A DNA stretch of 17,648 nt, from positions 1 to 17,648 of the forward strand of contig USDT01000044.1 of NCBI GenBank assembly GCA_900553465.1. The letters are read 5' to 3'. Numbering within the stretch: the stretch's first letter is position 1; the number at the start of each line of letters is the position of its first letter. Origin of the DNA: an uncultured Prevotella sp. Lineage in GTDB: Bacteria; Bacteroidota; Bacteroidia; Bacteroidales; Bacteroidaceae. Of the stretch, positions 15,881 to 17,648 are shown one piece after another. The notes below the pieces were generated by a model. It was not told the origin of the DNA. It was given only the letters and a program-made list of their open reading frames with translations, and searched no databases. A program made the translations under genes and the position numbers.

Positions 15881-17251
15881 ATGGCACAGTCGAAAGAAAT
15901 GACATCAGGGCCGATTCTGCCGCTGATTCTGAATTTTACTTTTCCTTTGTTGTTGGGTAACATACTTCAGCAGACATACTCGTTGGTCGATGCAGCTATT
16001 GTAGGACGTTTTCTCGGCATTAACGCTCTCGCGTCGGTCGGTGCGAGCACATCGGTGGTGTTCCTTATACTTGGATTCTGCAACGGATGTTGCGGAGGCT
16101 TCGGCATACCGGTAGCCCAGAAGTTCGGGGCACACGATTATGTGATGCTGAGACGTTACGTGGCTGTCAGTCTGAAACTGGCGGCTGTGATGTCGGTTGC
16201 TGTGGCTGTCGTCACAAGCCTGCTCTGCGGGTTCATCCTTCGGTCCATGCAGACACCTGAGAATATATTTGACGGTGCCTATATTTATCTGCTCATTACA
16301 TTTATCGGCATACCATGTACGTTCTTCTACAATCTGCTTTCCTGCATAATACGTGCACTGGGCGACAGTAAGACCCCGTTCTGGTTTCTGCTTCTTTCTA
16401 CGGTGATGAACATCATACTCGATTTATTCTGCATCCTTGTGCTCGGGTGGGGAGTGGCAGGAGCTGCCATTGCCACGGTGTTCTCGCAAGGTGTGTCGGC
16501 TCTGCTGTGCTACATCTACATGTATCGTAAGTTTGACATACTTAAAACCGATCCTTACGACCGCATCTTCCGTAAGGATATTGCCGGTCAGCTCCTGTCC
16601 GTCGGCGTACCGATGGGATTGCAGTTTTCCATTACCGCCATCGGCAGCATCATGTTGCAGAGTGCCAACAACGCTCTGGGAACGGCTTGTGTAGCAGCTT
16701 TCACGGCAGCAATGCGCATCAAGATGTTCGTTATGTGTCCGTTGGATGGTCTGGGAATGGCCATGGCTACATATTCAGGACAGAACTATGGAGCAGGAAA
16801 GCCTGACCGTATATGGATGGGCATCAAGTCAGCCGCGCTGATGATGGTTATCTATTCCGTGGCTATTGCCATTGTCATGTGGGGACTGGCGGACAAGTTC
16901 GCGTTGCTGTTCATCTCGCCGGATGAAACTGAGATCATGAAAGACACGGTGCTGTTCCTGCATATCAACACCTCTTGCTTCATCCTGCTCGGACTGCTGA
17001 GCATCCTGCGTTACAGCATCCAGGGCACCGGCTATACACGGTTGGCAATGTTCTCGGGTGTGTCCGAGATGATTGCCCGTGTGCTTGTAAGTCTTATTCT
17101 CGTACCCGAATTGAAATTCTGGGGCGTATGCCTTGGTGACCCAACCGCCTGGCTGTTCGCCAATCTGTTCCTTGTTCCGGCATTCATCTATGTGTACAGA
17201 CGGTTGAAAGAGATTGTAGTGCAGGAAGGGCGTGTGCCGGCAAATGCCTGA
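15881..17251 (+). CDS. MATE-family multidrug/toxin efflux transporter
   Basis: A 456-residue inner-membrane protein with the two-times-six helix layout of MATE exporters, which expel drugs or metabolites in exchange for sodium or protons. The N-terminus contains GPILPLILNFTFPLLLGNIL, then QQTYSLVDAAIVGRFLG, the family's first-helix signature. The second half opens with the equivalent LLSVGVPMGLQFSITAIGS, and YSGQNYGAGKPDRI resembles the conserved helix 7-8 link. Length is typical. It most resembles the MepA/DinF-like MATE branch of anaerobes; the substrate is unknown. The ATG at 15881 follows an AGAGGA sequence, and the longer GTG reading from 15833 would cross the -7 box. Confidence 0.95.
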   Translation: MAQSKEMTSGPILPLILNFTFPLLLGNILQQTYSLVDAAIVGRFLGINALASVGASTSVVFLILGFCNGCCGGFGIPVAQKFGAHDYVMLRRYVAVSLKLAAVMSVAVAVVTSLLCGFILRSMQTPENIFDGAYIYLLITFIGIPCTFFYNLLSCIIRALGDSKTPFWFLLLSTVMNIILDLFCILVLGWGVAGAAIATVFSQGVSALLCYIYMYRKFDILKTDPYDRIFRKDIAGQLLSVGVPMGLQFSITAIGSIMLQSANNALGTACVAAFTAAMRIKMFVMCPLDGLGMAMATYSGQNYGAGKPDRIWMGIKSAALMMVIYSVAIAIVMWGLADKFALLFISPDETEIMKDTVLFLHINTSCFILLGLLSILRYSIQGTGYTRLAMFSGVSEMIARVLVSLILVPELKFWGVCLGDPTAWLFANLFLVPAFIYVYRRLKEIVVQEGRVPANA

Positions 17252-17271
17252 CGGCTGGTCTTTCTCGTAAG

Positions 17272-17294
17272 GAAACAGGTGCGCGCACTGTTTC
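17272..17294 (+). other. Inverted repeat after the MATE gene
   Basis: GAAACAG (17272-17278) and CTGTTTC (17288-17294) flank the palindromic core GTGCGCGCAC, about 9 bp of stem with one bulge. It lies 20 nt after the stop but lacks a following T-run, so termination here would be weak. The AAACAG/CTGTTT arms recall the core of the 22-bp repeat family. Confidence 0.5.
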
Positions 17295-17583
17295 TGGATG
17301 TGTATTTATTGTTGCTGAATACACGTCGTGGTAGGGTAGGTAATGGCAGGTAGTGCCCCTTATTTACCGCGGATGGATTGGGTGAAGGCACAGAATATGC
17401 CTTTCAGTCGGCAAAGGCAGTGGGAAGGCTTAGCCAAATAAAAGTACAGTCAGCATATTTTCTTACAGGTTATTGTGAAATTAATAATCCTGCAATTTAA
17501 AGTTAAATAGAACTTTCAATAGAAATATTAAAGTTATTATTCCAAAATATCTGTGTAAAATATGTTATTTCATATTAAATCAC

Positions 17584-17638
17584 TAAATTTGTATATCAAT
17601 AGTTCGTTAAAAATTAGCCAAGCCTAAGCGGCTTTGGC
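17584..17638 (+). promoter_or_regulatory. Promoter box and leader hairpin for a gene beyond the window
   Basis: TAAATTTG at 17584-17591 matches the -7 consensus; no -33 box is clear. Just downstream, GCCAAGCC (17617-17624) pairs with GGCTTTGGC (17630-17638) with one bulged T. The hairpin would lie in the leader of a plus-strand gene starting after 17648. The stretch 17295-17583 between this and the MATE region shows only an imperfect stem near 17339-17368. Confidence 0.45.
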
Positions 17639-17648
17639 GGTAAATAAA

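Overview
The window looks like a chromosomal segment from an anaerobic member of the Bacteroidales, probably Prevotella or a close relative. The evidence is several Bacteroidetes-type promoters (TAnnTTTG at -7, in the best case with TTTG at -33), AT-rich spacers around coding DNA of moderate GC, starts without strong Shine-Dalgarno sequences, and gene families typical of that order. Species cannot be named from sequence reading alone.

Layout. Positions 1-2305 (minus) hold a secreted Asp-box beta-propeller protein cut off by the window edge. After a 540-bp AT-rich divergent spacer, a 67-residue acidic small protein (2844-3047) precedes a 752-residue TonB-dependent outer-membrane receptor (3119-5377), which ends in a long terminator hairpin. 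A 1.1-kb convergent spacer (5378-6533) carries a degenerate array with an exact 22-bp period.

Positions 6534-11567 (minus) are a complete TPP-riboswitch thiamine operon, transcribed as ThiD-ThiE fusion, ThiC, Thi4 and a second ThiE/TenI-like protein. ThiC makes HMP-P, Thi4 makes the thiazole moiety (His replaces the sacrificial Cys of yeast Thi4), ThiD phosphorylates HMP-P and ThiE joins the halves. No thiG, thiS, thiH or thiF is present here. A perfect 10-bp inverted repeat pairs the leader with the thiDE start codon and overlaps a competing hairpin, which suggests a riboswitch that hides the start codon itself.

Positions 11735-14942 (minus) contain two GNAT acetyltransferases (YjaB-like and YafP-like) separated by a second array of the same 22-bp repeat family, a small glutaredoxin-like protein, a thioredoxin, a YccF membrane protein and a conserved protein that may be AlkZ-related. 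Positions 14943-15880 are AT-rich and hold a possible 43-codon ORF inside a 14-bp direct repeat. A MATE-family transporter (15881-17251, plus) follows, and the window ends in a leader-like region with a promoter box and hairpin for a gene beyond the edge.

The most unusual points are the 22-bp repeat family in two spacers, the start-codon-sequestering platform of the TPP riboswitch, the His-type Thi4 pathway, and the small protein upstream of the receptor. No CRISPR array, insertion sequence, tRNA or rRNA was seen.
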